A model generated the notes under the pieces. The model was given only the letters and a program-made list of their open reading frames with translations, was not told the DNA's origin and ran no database searches. A DNA stretch of 64,000 nucleotides. It comes from Oscheius tipulae. Its lineage: Eukaryota > Nematoda > Chromadorea > Rhabditida > Rhabditidae. Positions within the stretch are counted from its first letter, which is position 1; each line of letters opens with the position of its first letter. The position numbers and the translations under genes were made by a program. Shown here piece after piece: positions 12,001-23,852 of this stretch. The DNA is taken from contig JASJZH010000002.1 of the NCBI GenBank assembly GCA_037178975.1, positions 8,173,501 to 8,237,500 on the forward strand, read 5' to 3'.

Positions 12001-15000
12001 GAAATACCCAATCCACCATCTCCAGAATCCTTTCTATCAGGCTTTAAGACTGCCGAAATAATTTCAACATCTTCACTGATCCGTTTCTTCCACTCGATGA
12101 CCAAATCTGGATTTGAAGACTGCACATCAATGACCTGGGTATCCGTCTCCTAAGAACGTGATAAATGCGACAGTAAATGGCTTAAACTTGTTCGTGTAGC
12201 ATTTTTAGGCACTGCGCTTGAGCTGATTCGGGTGGGAAGCGTACGAGCTTGAGCCGTACAACGGGACCACTTTTGACCAGAGTGCGAACAGAGTCGGCGT
12301 GCGAGAGTCCCTCGAGGGAAATGTCGTTTACCTAGAAAAAAAAGAGAAGATGTCTACTTGAGAGAGTGCCAACCTCGACAATGAGATCATGGACGAGGAT
12401 CTTTCCCGATCCAGACGCTGCAGATCGTGGAACTAGAGATTTGACGAAGACACCGCCGATTTCTTCTGAAAAATTTATTTGAAGTGTCGTGTGTTTTAAA
12501 CCAAAAATAATAAAACATGCCTTCCCATAGGAAACGAAAATTGTATACCCGAATCTTTCATGCAGATTAAAAGAATCAGAGTGGATGAAAAATTAATTTA
12601 GAAAGTTTGCTTATCGTGCACAATTTTCGCGTTTTCCTATAACTTCTTGGAAAAATATAATCTTGAGTGGGAAAAATAAAAAGGAGAAAAAAAAATTAAA
12701 TGGAAGAGTAGGATTCTAAGCGAGCGATGGAAGAAATGCTGCAGCTCGATTACTGTAATAAATCGTGATGGGACCTTTAAGGCTAAAATTGGCGCGCAAA
12801 GTTTGGCATGCTAAATTGCGCCACAAAAAGCTGTATTGAGATTTCAAAGCTCAAGGGAAAACAGAATTTGGAAAGTCGGCGAAACATAGAGAGGAGGTGG
12901 GCGACTGCATCAATGGTGACTGAGTGAAATCAAATTACGAGCGACGACGGAGAATCTTGTGCAGAGAGTGGGGGCCCAAGCCCAAAAGCCACCAGAAGGG
13001 GAGGGGGGAAGAACTTAATCGAGCATATTAAACCAAGAAATCTAGATATAGAGTTAGTACCAAAGCAGCGATCCACGGGAGTGATAAAATTGACAGCTGA
13101 AAAGTGAGAAATCTCTACAGTCAAAAACTTTAACCGGGTATTCTCGACCAACCTTTCTTGTGGACATATCCAGCCACAGTTATTCCCAGGCCCAGGGCTG
13201 GATCTCTCTCCAAGGTGACAAAAACGGTGTCGTAGGGCTTGTCCTGCCAGTTTTCCCGTAGAAAAACTGTCAGAGCCTAAAAAAAGTTAAAATGTTCACA
13301 TTAATTCTTACCATTTCCTGCAGTGTTCGAAGGGATATCCTAGAAGTGGTTGGCGTTCTTGGACCACCATTGCATGGGTCTTCGGGAACTGAGGCGCCTA
13401 TATTTGAACCGTTATATTTCAACGATAGAAAAAAAATTATTATTGAAAAGACTAGTTAAAGGTGTAGAATAATGTTTTTTGCAAAAAGTGGTTAAGTTGA
13501 GTGGTACCAGTTTTCTTTAAGACATTGTCCGGTTACTAGGCATAAAATGTAGTAGCGCTCGTTGACTGGGTCTACTAAAGCATTAGGCAGTCGTTGTAAT
13601 GGGAGCGTATTTTTAAACCCAAAGATTAAATGGGTTAAAAACAAAAAAAAACGAGGTATCGTGTACCAAATTGTTACATTTTAATCTTGGATGGGCTGTG
13701 AGGATGGCATGTGTATGTGTGAGAAGGATCGAATTTCATGTGGGGAGAAAGAACGACGCTAGAACCTCGCGCAAACGCTGAAAAACATCTGTTGACGACA
13801 TTTTGTCACAAAAAAGTGTTCGGAATTAGCCTAAGTTAGCGTGTGGACTCTCTCAGTGTGAGAGAAAAGGACAGGATGGGTAGGAGCCCAATCAGTGCGT
13901 CATGAATAATGTAGATCCCGACCCGGCGATCAATCTCGTTAAAATGCAAATCGTTTCTCCAATAGGGCTACTTACCAGACTGTACCGAAGATTTCCTGTC
14001 GTGAGAAGTTCTCCTCTTCCCTGCACTATCGCCCGACCCGCTTGAAGAACTCGGACCCGCCTGCTCGTGACTGTTTACGTTGCTTGTTCGACGACTCTCT
14101 GAAATTACATTTTTTTAAATTATTTTCTTTGGAAAAGTTTCGAGGGGGGTGCGCACGAAGGACAATAGAATATTTTGCCCGGATTCCTATGAAGAATGGC
14201 TTTCCACTTATTCCTCCTCTCACGTGCTCGTATATGTTCTATGACAAAGAACACTAGGCTTTTTTTCTGGAGTTGTCACAAAGGAGAGTCGATCATCTGG
14301 GGTTGGGAGAGCAGGAATTAACGCCGACCGCTTGAGTTGAGTAAAGAATTAACGCGCAACCTAGTAGAAAGTTAAGGGAAGCCTTAAGATATCTTCACCT
14401 ATGTCTAATGCTCAACAGTATGGTGTGGATTGTTGTTTTGTACCCTGGGAATATTCATGGTGTGGTGATGAGCGCAGCTTCAAAAAAGGAAAAAAAAATG
14501 CGAGCTTGCTTAAGTTTATTCTTTGCACGTGCCGTGGGGGTACGGGAGAGCCAGTATGACAGTTATAGCTGGCAAAAGTTTCTTAACCTTTTTAACCACC
14601 TTCATTAAATTTAGGAATGACCTACCCAATTTCTCCTGTTCCTCCAAAACGTTCTCCTCGTCCTCTCTGGCCGTCTCGTGAAGACTCTGATGATCGCCTT
14701 CCTCCAAAATTGTGTCTTCCGGCGTCTTTGTTGTCGATGTGGAGGGCGGCGAGGACCTGGCAGCCCGCTGGACAAACTCTTCTAGAGTCTGAGAGTTCAG
14801 GGCAGATCGTGTCGCCATAGTCCAACAGTCTGTAAAAGGAGTTAGAAAGTTTTTGGAAGTGAGTCTTAGATAAACGGGACCGATGATTGGACGCAGACGA
14901 AGAGGGAGGGGGAGCCACAATGCAATTTGTCTAATTTTGAGTCCATAAGGGACTCAGAAGAGAGTGAGAGGAAACTACCGCCGAACTTTTCCCTCCCACA

Positions 15001-18000
15001 CTCTCGAGTGAAATGTGAGCAGAAATCGAGACTGGCTGGTTGCAGGGCGTCTGGGAGGCGGGCAGGCAGACCATTGGGATTATGGGCCAATTAAATTACT
15101 ATAATCACAGCATCATAAAGATTGATTCAAAAGGCACTTGGGAGTTGAAAACTGACCAGAAGTGTCGGGAGGACGATCGGCATAGTTGATGGGTCGACCG
15201 ACGATCATCTCAACTATCGAGTCTTGTTGGCGAAGAATTGAGGCAACCTAAATAATTTTCAGGGAATGTTTTGATTAAATTAAAGTTCAAAAAATAAAAA
15301 CTTAAAAAAAAAATTATACCTGCTGGCTGCTCATCCCGTGCGCGCTCACATTCCCAATCTGTAGAATATGGTCCCCTGGTCGGAGTCTTTTGTCCTGGAA
15401 AAGCTGTGGATCATCTTCAGGCAAATTAAACAAGATCTCTTACCTTATCTGCTGGACTCCCTGGCAGGATTGTCTTGACCACCACACCCGTACTGGCTCC
15501 TCCGACGATGCCGAAGCCGAGGCCGGCACCCTCGGTGCTCAGCCGGATTACTTCAACCTGTGTCCAGTCGCCTGACAGCTGAAACGTATCTTTTCTAAAG
15601 GTTCAAAGAGAAATGATGATTTTAATCTCTTAGGCGCCTTCGGACAGAGAAAGCTGAGAGTACCACTGGAATAATAGTGGCCCAGGATTAATGATCGGCA
15701 CTCACGCAGCCAGAGAAGACGATCATTTTGCTCGCTTGCAGAGGGGTGCTGACACTCGACTCGAATTGAATCAGACGCTCTGGAGCCCGCTAACTGGCCA
15801 TTGTTGAGCTGACTTCCTTGAGCCGGTTCACACTTTTCAACTATTTCCCGCGCCAACATTTGTTTAAAAAAATTTTAAGAGGAGGATAAAATAAAGTCGC
15901 GTGCTATTGAGACTAGAGTGGTCGAGGAAATTGCTCATCAATTATTAAGGAAATTATTGCGTAAGGGCAGTGTACTTACAAGACAGAAAAGCATTTGTTC
16001 CAGACGCGCTGTTTCCAATCTTAGCGCGAAAATTTGTCGTAGCCTGGTAACAGGATGAGGAAATATTAATAAGACCGAAATTTGCTTGTTTCTTTATGTC
16101 ACTAGATGAAACTTATTTCAAATTGTATAAATGTACAGGAAATTTTCTTGTTAGTTGTTTTACAAAGTTTTAGGGCTCTTTTACAAAACATTTAGACGAG
16201 GTGATACGCGTCGGGTGCAACCGACATGAGTCTGTGAATAACTTATCTATGTCATTTTTAGTATTTTTTCGACGTAGCGATGATTTCTAAAGTTGTGTAA
16301 GTTGATGCTCATCATATTTCTCTTTTAAAATAAAAGGTTTCCGATTATAGCGAGTGTGCTGCACCAGTCCACGCCTGAACTGCGCAGTGAGTTCAAATTG
16401 ACGGTAACGCTCGCTACAAATGCTACAAAAATTTTTTCCGTTTGCTTCACTTCCTCATGTTATTTATAAACGTTTCCGCCAATTTTTGATCTATTCCAAC
16501 TCAAATGTGAACAACAGCTGTACACTCGCTTTAAGATTTACTGCCCAAGGGGGACTGCACGGTGTCACAGTCCAATTTTGAGCTTGGATAAATAATAAAA
16601 TCCAAAAAGATTAGCCATGGGAAGATGACAAGCGTGACAAGGCGGATGAGAGCAAGAGTAAGAGCCAGTGACACTGAAATTTGAGACGGAACAGCTGCTT
16701 TGAGTCGAGGATTTGGGAGCCGTTTCCTCTCTTTTTACGGTGAACTCGAATGGCTCAGGATTGTAATCTGGCCTAATGGAACTGATCTTTTGGGAAGATT
16801 CTTTAGTCTTCAATTTTTAAAAAAGTGAAAATAGAGAGAAAAACCCACCACCATGGCTGCCGACTCGCGGACTGCGGCAAGTGCAATGCGACCGGACACG
16901 CCGTCCAAGTGTTGCGGCTGTGGACGGCGGAGGATCAGCTCCTTTCCTTCTGTTGTTCCTTTCTCGGCGACGCTGCCAGCTGCTGGCACATTGCTGTCGC
17001 TGCTCTCGACAAGGAGAGCACGAATGCGGTCGCCGATGCGGAGACGACCTGCGGTTCTGAAAAATAATTTTCTAACTCCAAGGTGAAGTCTTAGTTTCTG
17101 TAAAAAACAAAACATTTGGATAGCAAATAGCAATAATCAAGAGATTATATGTCCGGAGCATCTTAACAAGACAAGTGGTTCCCTTAAAACTCTCTTCTAT
17201 TGGAAGCGCGCAAACTTTGGCTCGCGAGACATCTGCGCGGGAAAAGAAAAATGAGGAAAAATGATGATAACAGGAACTTCCTGTAATTTTTGTAATGTAA
17301 TCGGAGCGCTAACCGACTGAGTCATGCGGGCAAACCGCGCTGAATTTCTTAGAGGCAGATGAATGCTCTTAATGTATGTAACCATAGGGCTAGTGTACAA
17401 GCCGTACAGGCCCGTTTTAAAACTGTCCAACTAGCAGTTACTGCGTTTACAAAAGTTGGCGGGAATGCTCCGAATGCTGCAAAAATCATAATTTTTTGTG
17501 ACTTTCACCTCTTCTCATGTTACTAACAAGCGATAAATTTTTGAACTCGCTAGGCACCAGCTTAGTTCATACACCGTACCTGCACACTCGGTTTAAGGCT
17601 TAAAGTTTGGAAAGGCAATGAAAATGATAAAATCCAAAAGTTAAACTGATTCCAATTTTTTAAGGAATAATTAGGCTCCGTTAAGATTTCATTGAGTAAC
17701 AAGAAGGTTAAACGATGCGCTAAGAAAACCAGGAAAAACCGGAAAAAGTGACTGCTGTCAAAGGAGGGAGTGTGATGATGATGCGCCGGTGACAGAGATC
17801 GAACGGATATTCCGCTTGGACTAATTCTAATAAACAAAATCTTTTTTTTGGATTAATCTGCCCGTGATTCGTTGTTTGAGGGAAATCTATATAAGGATTG
17901 TTTACTTTGATACATTAGCTGGAATTTTAAAAGCACTGCTCCATTGCTAAGAGGGTGGCCCGAAAAAAGATCTAACGACCTAGAATGTGGATCAGGCTGG

Positions 18001-20101
18001 GAGGAAAGTGAGTGAAAGCGAGAGCAGCGCCTAATTTGCTCGAAACGGACACTCTCAATCTGAATGAGGGGGCGCTACAATGAGGGTGCCGTTCCAATGG
18101 AAGACACACAACCAAGGGCCCATGAATACTTGATTGAATACGAGAAGGAACAAATGACGCCTGGTTCAAAGGCTGGAACTGTGGACAGAGACAGCGAGCA
18201 GAGAGACTGAGACAGAGACGTTTAGCGAGAGGATTAAGCCTGCTGAAAAAGTCCAAAAGCCAGAGAGAGAGAGTTTGACAAATCGCCGACTATAATAGGC
18301 CGGTGTGGATGGATGGCGGAATGAAACCCGAGCCTCGGAACAACGAGCACGGCGGAGGTGGAGGAAAGGACTGCGAAAACATGAGGATATGCCACAGTGC
18401 AAGATTTTCGGGTGTCGAGATTGAAACATTTGTTCCGGGAAATGGGTTTTGAGGACAGAGATCCAGAACATGGGACTCAAACTGGTCCCCACATGTCTTG
18501 AAATGCAAAACCGAATTGAGAGGGCATATTGACAAATGGCTGTTCCTTTTTGTGGAAAAGGGGTCGTTGGAAAAGTGACAGTGACACTGACCGATTAACA
18601 GTAATGCCAGGGATGCGCCCACAACGTTCAGCTGTGAGTAATAGTCGTCTCCATGCCTAAACCCTCCCTTCAAAAACGCGCATTTCAATCTGAGAAAACT
18701 AAATTAAGAGAGTGAAGATAAAGATACTTCGAGCAGAATGGACGAACAATGCCCCCGGCAGACCCAATGAATAGATTAGCGCTAATTACAATGGTGCGGG
18801 TGTCCAGTACGCGGGTCCTTCGAAGACGATTAGGAGCTGGAAGAAGAGGAGCTCCACCCCCACCCTCACAAATGGGGTCAGTGTTTTGGTCAAAAGAGAC
18901 AGAGTGAGAGCATAAGACTCTTCGAGAAGGGTAGCACGGAGGAAGATAGGACCAGATTGGATTAGGAGACAGCGACAGGAGTGACCTAACAATTAGGAGG
19001 GCATAGGAGAAGGAAAGTGTTTTTGACTCGGGAAACAGAAAGACAGAGAGATAGAGAGACGGAACGACAGAGGGACAGAGAGGCATTGACACAGAGACAC
19101 AGAAGGACTCATTTTTATAGACTGGACACTTTTTGGTTGGTTTTATGATCAGCTGGACAGCTGATTGCTCTGCACAGCCTCTGCCAATGGGACTCCACTA
19201 CGACTCGTTAGAGAGTACTGAAGTGCCGAGTGATTAGTTCGCGACGAGGGGGTCGATGACCCGGGATGAACCATTGGTTCAGTGCCAGTAACAGAGAGAC
19301 AGAGAACCCATTCTTGAATGCTCAACCCTTGCAAAGGTGCTTATTAGGAGGCACAAAGGGAATCAAGATCAAAGAGCTGTCTGGAACTCTGTTGAAAGCC
19401 TTAAATGATGTGGTTTGACAATTTTACGGGCTGTTCAAACTTTGGGAACTAGAAGGCTAGCGAAAGAAATCCTAGCGAAATACCAAGGCCATTTCGAGAG
19501 TTCCGTCGCAAGGACAATAAAAAGGCGCCCCCGAATGATGGAATATAAGCTCTGCACTTTGTGAATTGGCTCTTTCTCCTTCCGGACCCTTCTCTCTATT
19601 GCAAGGAATTACTACCTACCGCGCTTTGACGTCTTTCGGACTAACGATGAGGAGTGAGTCGTCTCCGGAGTCGAGGAACGACGGCCTAAGCTCGTCGAGA
19701 TTGAGCTCGACGAAGACAAGACGCTAAAATTTGAGGTACTGTCTCTGTCTCTCTCTCGGTCTCCTCCTACCTGATTATCTTTGAGACTTTTCACTAGCTC
19801 TTGTTCAACGATTTTTCGTAGTCTGTCGACCAAAGGACCGGAGGTCGCTAAAAACAGTATTGGTTTTCCAGAAAAACCGAAACTTACAGGCACAGTCACG
19901 AGTTTTAGACGCGGCAGTTTCCCTGTCCAGAGACTGTAAGACAAGGATTGAAAATATAATTTGGCAAAGATACTTTCTGACTGAGCTGGCGAAACAATGG
20001 ATCGGCCAGTAGCTTCTGTAGACGGTCGACGTCTTCACGGAGCTCGACGCTTTCAGCGCGAGTGCTCAAGTCACGCAGAACTGCGCGCACCCTCTGCTCC
20101 T
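3063..20101 (-). CDS. PATJ: Multi-PDZ scaffold, PATJ/MUPP1 family (L27 + 8 PDZ)
   Basis: Apical polarity scaffold. In known animals the L27 binds Pals1-type MAGUKs and the PDZs bind junction proteins. Domains in order, with exons: L27 (19974-20101, 19888-19933, 19771-19847); PDZ1, degenerate (19620-19723, 16852-17056); linker (16807 downward, candidate 15978-16042, 15716-15832); PDZ2 GLGFGIVGG...GDHILQIG (15444-15571, 15320-15394, 15157-15247); linker (14626-14829, 13976-14098, 13312-13397); PDZ3 LGITVAGYVHKK (13153-13276, 12374-12465, 12188-12331); PDZ4 LGISLEG...GDELLQVN (11993-12149, 11737-11855, 11496-11696); PDZ5 GLGFSVVDYQDP (10685-11086); linker (7289-7375, 7080-7154, 6938-6991, 6850-6868); PDZ6 (6595-6763, 6363-6567); linker (6227-6302, about 5871-6125, 5075-5168, 4783-5030); PDZ7 REPNKSFGISIVGG (4520-4715, 4324-4478, 3663-4190); PDZ8 GLGISLAGNKDRE (3534-3599, 3216-3494, 3063-3173). 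PDZ signatures and order match MUPP1/PATJ. Most junction phases agree; those near 6.76, 6.13 and 16.7 kb do not. The first coding exon and the stop codon are unresolved. Confidence 0.9.
7376..10684. other. 3.3-kb repeat-bearing intron of the PDZ scaffold
   Basis: This stretch lies between the PDZ5 exon and the next linker exon on the minus strand. I find no coding exon. It contains GACAGAGA runs near 7480-7510 and a block at about 8580-8700 that is partly repeated at about 32155-32250 (shared GTCAGTTTGGGAGAT). It also contains a degenerate array of CCGAGANAGTACGGG-type units at about 9980-10410. Confidence 0.6.
9980..10410 (-). repeat. Degenerate array of CCGAGACAGTACGGG units
   Basis: About ten diverged copies of YCGAGANAGTACGGGNGAGA lie in the scaffold intron, about 30-50 bp apart. 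The unit is the reverse complement of the CCCGTACTGTCTCGG motif found elsewhere in the window. Confidence 0.5.
17057..19619. other. 2.6-kb intron of the PDZ scaffold
   Basis: It separates the two halves of the degenerate PDZ1. It carries an antisense tRNA-like repeat at about 17283-17340 and a GACAGAGA array at about 19035-19100. No coding exon is recognised. Confidence 0.55.
17281..17342 (-). repeat. tRNA-derived repeat, A-box half (copy 2)
   Basis: Read on the minus strand, this contains GCCCGCATGACTCAGTCGG followed by TTAGCGCTCCGA. That is nearly identical to the tRNA-like element at 60311-60381, and the D-arm/A-box is clear. The T-arm half is degraded (GGAAGTTCCTG). It is probably a tRNA pseudogene or the head of a SINE. 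Confidence 0.55.
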
Positions 20102-20349
20102 CTAAAAACTGTTTTTGTTAAAACATCGCCTCTCGGTCTCTTTGTCTCTCTTTCTTTCTGTCCTTCTGTCTCTCTGCCTCTCTGCCTCTCTGTCTCTCTG
20201 TCCCTCTTGTTGTGAGCAGCTGGTCCTCCCCCTTTCCCCGGCTAGAATATATCGATTACTGTCCAATTACTACCTCTTCGCGCACATAGCAACCAGCCCC
20301 GATCCTTTTTGTTTCATCTCTTCAATTTTATCCATTTTATGACACGAAA
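20102..20349. promoter_or_regulatory. Short divergent intergenic region
   Basis: This lies between the first recognised exon of the minus-strand PDZ scaffold and the ATG of the plus-strand coiled-coil gene. It contains a (CTCTGT)n array at about 20136-20212. A small upstream exon of the scaffold may also lie here: a minus-strand ATG at 20333-20335 opens a short frame, but its phase does not fit the next exon. I infer a shared bidirectional promoter from the spacing alone. Confidence 0.3.
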
Positions 20350-21142
20350 ATGTTATTAAGACCATCTCTAATGGACGAAACAGAGCCAGGAGCCGATTTT
20401 GGAGAGAGTCTAGAAAATGACTTTGTCCTCATTGGTCCAGATGGAGAGGAACTGACAGAACCTTCGGGAAAGGTCAGCCTGGATACTTCCTTTTTGACAA
20501 AATTGGTTTAGACAGAGGGTATTGACAGAAATTGTGGACAGCTCTGTAGAACTCTCAATGAAATTGGAATCAGCTGTCCCGGTCATTCTAAGGAGACACC
20601 TTTCTCGGTTGTTCCCACCATTTCTGACAAGATGTAAGTTTTTATAAAAAGGCTCTTGGAAAAATCAGTTTGAAGTGGGTATGGTGCATTGGCGCGCCAA
20701 CATTTTTGGCTTTGAGACCGTTTTTGTAACTCAAAACTTTAATTTTCCAGTAAAGTGATGTTATACAATATGGTAGAGCAGCTCAAAGACTGCAACTTTG
20801 CAGAATTTAAAGCGAAAAAACCATCTCTTGGATCCAATATCTGCTCTCAAAATGTTGGGCGCGCACATCTTTCTCGTTGCACCGACGTTATTAACGTATT
20901 GAAACTTAAATTTATGTCACGAATGTGCTGTTTTCAGACAGTATAGTAACCATAGCCCTTCTTCACTATCTTCTCGTGACTATTCGAACGTGGAGGATCT
21001 CTTGATCACACTCAAAATTAAGATCGCGGCCATGAAAAAGGAGGCCCAGGCCAATGATGAGATCATAGCCCGACAGGTCTCTCTTCTCGAACTCCAGACT
21101 CAAGTTCTTCGTGATTTGCATACTTTCCGAATCAGTAAATAA
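20350..21142 (+). CDS. Small acidic coiled-coil protein, family not recognised
   Basis: Four exons (20350-20472, 20512-20633, 20751-20853, 20942-21142) join in phase to a protein of 182 aa. Introns 1-3 are 39, 117 and 88 nt. The N-terminus is acidic and contains ENDFVLIGPDGEEL; the D-F-V-L-I core resembles an LC3-interacting motif, which is only a motif resemblance. The middle carries MVEQLKDCNF. The C-terminal third is strongly heptad-like (EDLLITLKIKIAAMKKEA, SLLELQTQVLRDL), a predicted coiled coil. An in-frame ATG at 20371 is an alternative start. The TAA (21140-21142) overlaps AATAAA. Its function is unknown; a coiled-coil adaptor is the most that can be inferred. Confidence 0.7.
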
Positions 21143-21143
21143 A
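21138..21143 (+). terminator. Poly(A) signal overlapping the stop codon
   Basis: AATAAA shares bases with the TAA of the preceding coiled-coil gene, implying a 3' UTR of only a few tens of nucleotides. Confidence 0.5.
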
Positions 21144-21149
21144 CATATC

Positions 21150-21310
21150 ATCACAACCCAGAATCGAACAAGACAGGAATTTCTCTCCCGTACTGTCTTG
21201 GATGCCAATCTTCTCCGTACGGCCTCTGTAACTCGGAGTGTTCTTACCCGTACTGGCTCTGGCTCGGTACTTAGTGGAATTTTCACCCGTACTGTCTTGG
21301 CTAACACTTT
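21150..21310 (+). repeat. Array of CCCGTACTGTCTYGG units
   Basis: Four or five degenerate copies of TCWCCCGTACTGTCTTGG are spaced about 35-55 bp apart. It is the same family as the reverse-orientation array at about 9980-10410 and single copies near 37525, 46820-46890 and 63490. Confidence 0.6.
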
Positions 21311-22792
21311 TGGTGGCCGATTCTTGTTAATTTTTGTTAAAATAAAGTTTGAGCTCAAAATGAAATTAATAAAAACCAGCCTGAGAGGATGCTCATCAGT
21401 CTGCATGAGACCACGCAATCTTCTGAAAAATGAAATTTTTTTTTGTTTTCAAATACTGTAAAAAACAAAATTTTCAAGAAATTACTGCTGACCCTTGCAG
21501 AACACAACAAGAAAGCAAAGTCGAGGCCCGGGAGCCCGGGAATCGGATGTCAATCAGGAGGGGGGCTGAGTCAAGCGGTCAGTGTGCGTGTGTGTATGTG
21601 TATGAGCTGGGCAGCAAGGAGCGGGCGACGAACGCTGTAGAGCATCTGTCAAAATAATTGAGCTTTAAAACAGCCGGCCAGGCGATTGATTCCTGACGGT
21701 TCGATGACATGACGGCGAAGGAGCAGAGAAACAGAGGCACAGAGAGACAGGGAGATAGAAAGACAGAGAGGCAGGGTACCAAAAAGAATAGTTGGACAAA
21801 AAGAGACCGGAACTTCCTCGGATGCTTCTTACACGAGCAACTGTTCCTGCAACAATTGATGCAACAAATTGGCGGGAGAAACGAGGGCAAAATGTAACGC
21901 AAGCCAGCCATACACCGATTTTCACCGAAAATGTCTCCTTTTAATACAAAGGCCGTGAGTAATGTCCAACATTAGAGCCTATTCCCAGGACGGAGGGTGG
22001 TTGTTTTCGCGGATGGCTTGAGATCTGGCGGGAATGGCGTCGGGAGGGAGGCCGATGTGGGAATGCGTTTCTGTTTTAATCTCTTAGGACGAACGGATCT
22101 CTAAGAAAGGTGTGAAAGTGCTCGAAAAAAAAGGGTATTTCATTTTGAGAGCGAGAGAGATAAGGGGCGCCTGGCCACCTTCCAATGTGAGTTACAGCGG
22201 CAAATAAATGCCGTCTAGCCGGCTATCAAACGTGCTAGAGAGTCGATGAATTTGAAACTTGATTCACAGAGACAGACAGATACTGAGTCAGAGAGTAACG
22301 AAGAGGAAGGATCGAAATGACTCTATCCCATTCAATTTCCGCCTACATAATGTGATTAAGATGCCGAATGTAATGGACGACCCTTGAGTCACTTTGCAAG
22401 ACAGAGATAAAGATACTGGAAGAATGGGGAGGATCCCATCCTAGGAAGGACACACTTTCATGCTTCTTCGCATCCCCTTTCTTTCTCTCCTCTCTCTTCG
22501 GCGATCGAAGGAGGCGACAATAATTAGCAAAGACTCGGGGCTTGCCCCCGCCGGCTACTAGCCTTCTTATTCTTTCGTTCCTAGAGCCTAGCGCAGAGAG
22601 CACATCCATTCAAAAATCAATTGGCCACCCGGATTCGGCGCCTCGGAATTGGCGCCGGAAACTAAGCTTACACTGGTTTCCGAATACCGACAATGAGCTA
22701 GGTGACGGGAGAAGGAAAAATGCAGGGAAATGGGTAAGGGGCGGGATCAGAGAGGATATGTTCAAAAGCGTTTAAAAACCTGGACATGTCCT

Positions 22793-22864
22793 TAAGGATT
22801 TGATCGCCTGACCTCGCGATCACTAAGCGAGCATTTTGGCACTGCGCCATCGAAGTAAAGCTTG
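22793..22864 (-). repeat. Degenerate tRNA-like sequence
   Basis: On the minus strand there is an A-box-like GATGGCGCAGTGCC, then an anticodon-arm-like CTCGC...GCGAG stem, then a B-box-like GGCGATCAAATCC. The spacing suits a tRNA but the acceptor stem does not pair. It is a tRNA pseudogene or SINE fragment. Confidence 0.4.
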
Positions 22865-23852
22865 GCCGCCCTGATGTCTCGGATTACAAAGCTCTGATAA
22901 TCTCTTACCGTCTCTCGTTTTGTCTTTCAAAGCGCTATACAATGGAAAGACGGACTTTAAGACCTTTGGTATGTTTAACAGTTTTGTAGTCCTGATCCAG
23001 AGCTATAACCTTTCAGAATATCACTAAGCTAAAAATGTAATACTTGTGAAGTTGCTGGCTACCCCATGGAATCGTAGTTTTGGGTCTTTTGACCTGTCGT
23101 CAGCCGCACTTGGCCAAAAATTAGCGCCCTAAGTCTACTTTTCCGCCTCGTTCTGTCCCCAGGAAGATGAATGAGATGCCCTGAGGCTGTGCCCGTCGAA
23201 AAAACTTGGGTGTTCCAAGAAGGGAGGGAGAGGGGAGCAAAATCCGTTTGGGGACTGTGAAGTGTCAGCAAAAGCAGAGGAGAGGATTAAGAGTGGCGTC
23301 CGGCAATTTGGCTCAATTCTGAGGTGTGGGAAAGTGCGACTAATGAGGAGACAAGCTGCCTCTCCAGGGACTTCTAGCCAGAGTCCAGATCGACGTCTCA
23401 GATAGCGTTGCACTTCAAAGTTGGGTACCAGGAGAGTAGAGGAGGAGAAACTGAAAGACAGAGACAAGAAATAGAGAGGCAGAGAGACAGAAAGACAGAT
23501 AGGCAAATAAACAGGGAGATAGAGAGACAGGCTAACTTTAGCTCTCCAGGTCTTCCTCCTTTACGAAACCGCCATCCGACCCTGTTACTCCTGATTTATT
23601 TTCCTTAAAATACTACGTATGTAAGAGTATTATGCCAAAATATGCCCACATTGACTGTGATCTTCCTCCTTGTCTCTCTGTAGAAGTAGGAATTCAAGGG
23701 CTATTTTATAATTCTGTCCAGAACCAAGCCCTCTTCATTCCCATCATCCTTACCCCTTTCCTCATCGACGGTCAGTCCTCGATGTTTTGCCGAGATCTGC
23801 GCTGGTCACTTCGCATGTGCATACTTCACCGAACAGTAAGATTCTAGTAAAG

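Larger units (their letters stand above)
21143..23850. other. Gene-poor repeat-rich stretch
   Basis: It contains CCCGTACTGTCTTGG-type units at about 21170-21305, GACAGAGA arrays at about 21720-21780 and 23455-23535, and a tRNA-like sequence on the minus strand at about 22795-22862. Short ORFs here show no family signature and I do not call them. Confidence 0.5.

Noticed and set aside
22343-22775. Overlapping 77-88 codon ORFs on both strands
   Set aside because: Composition is random-like and no motif or splice site fits a gene.
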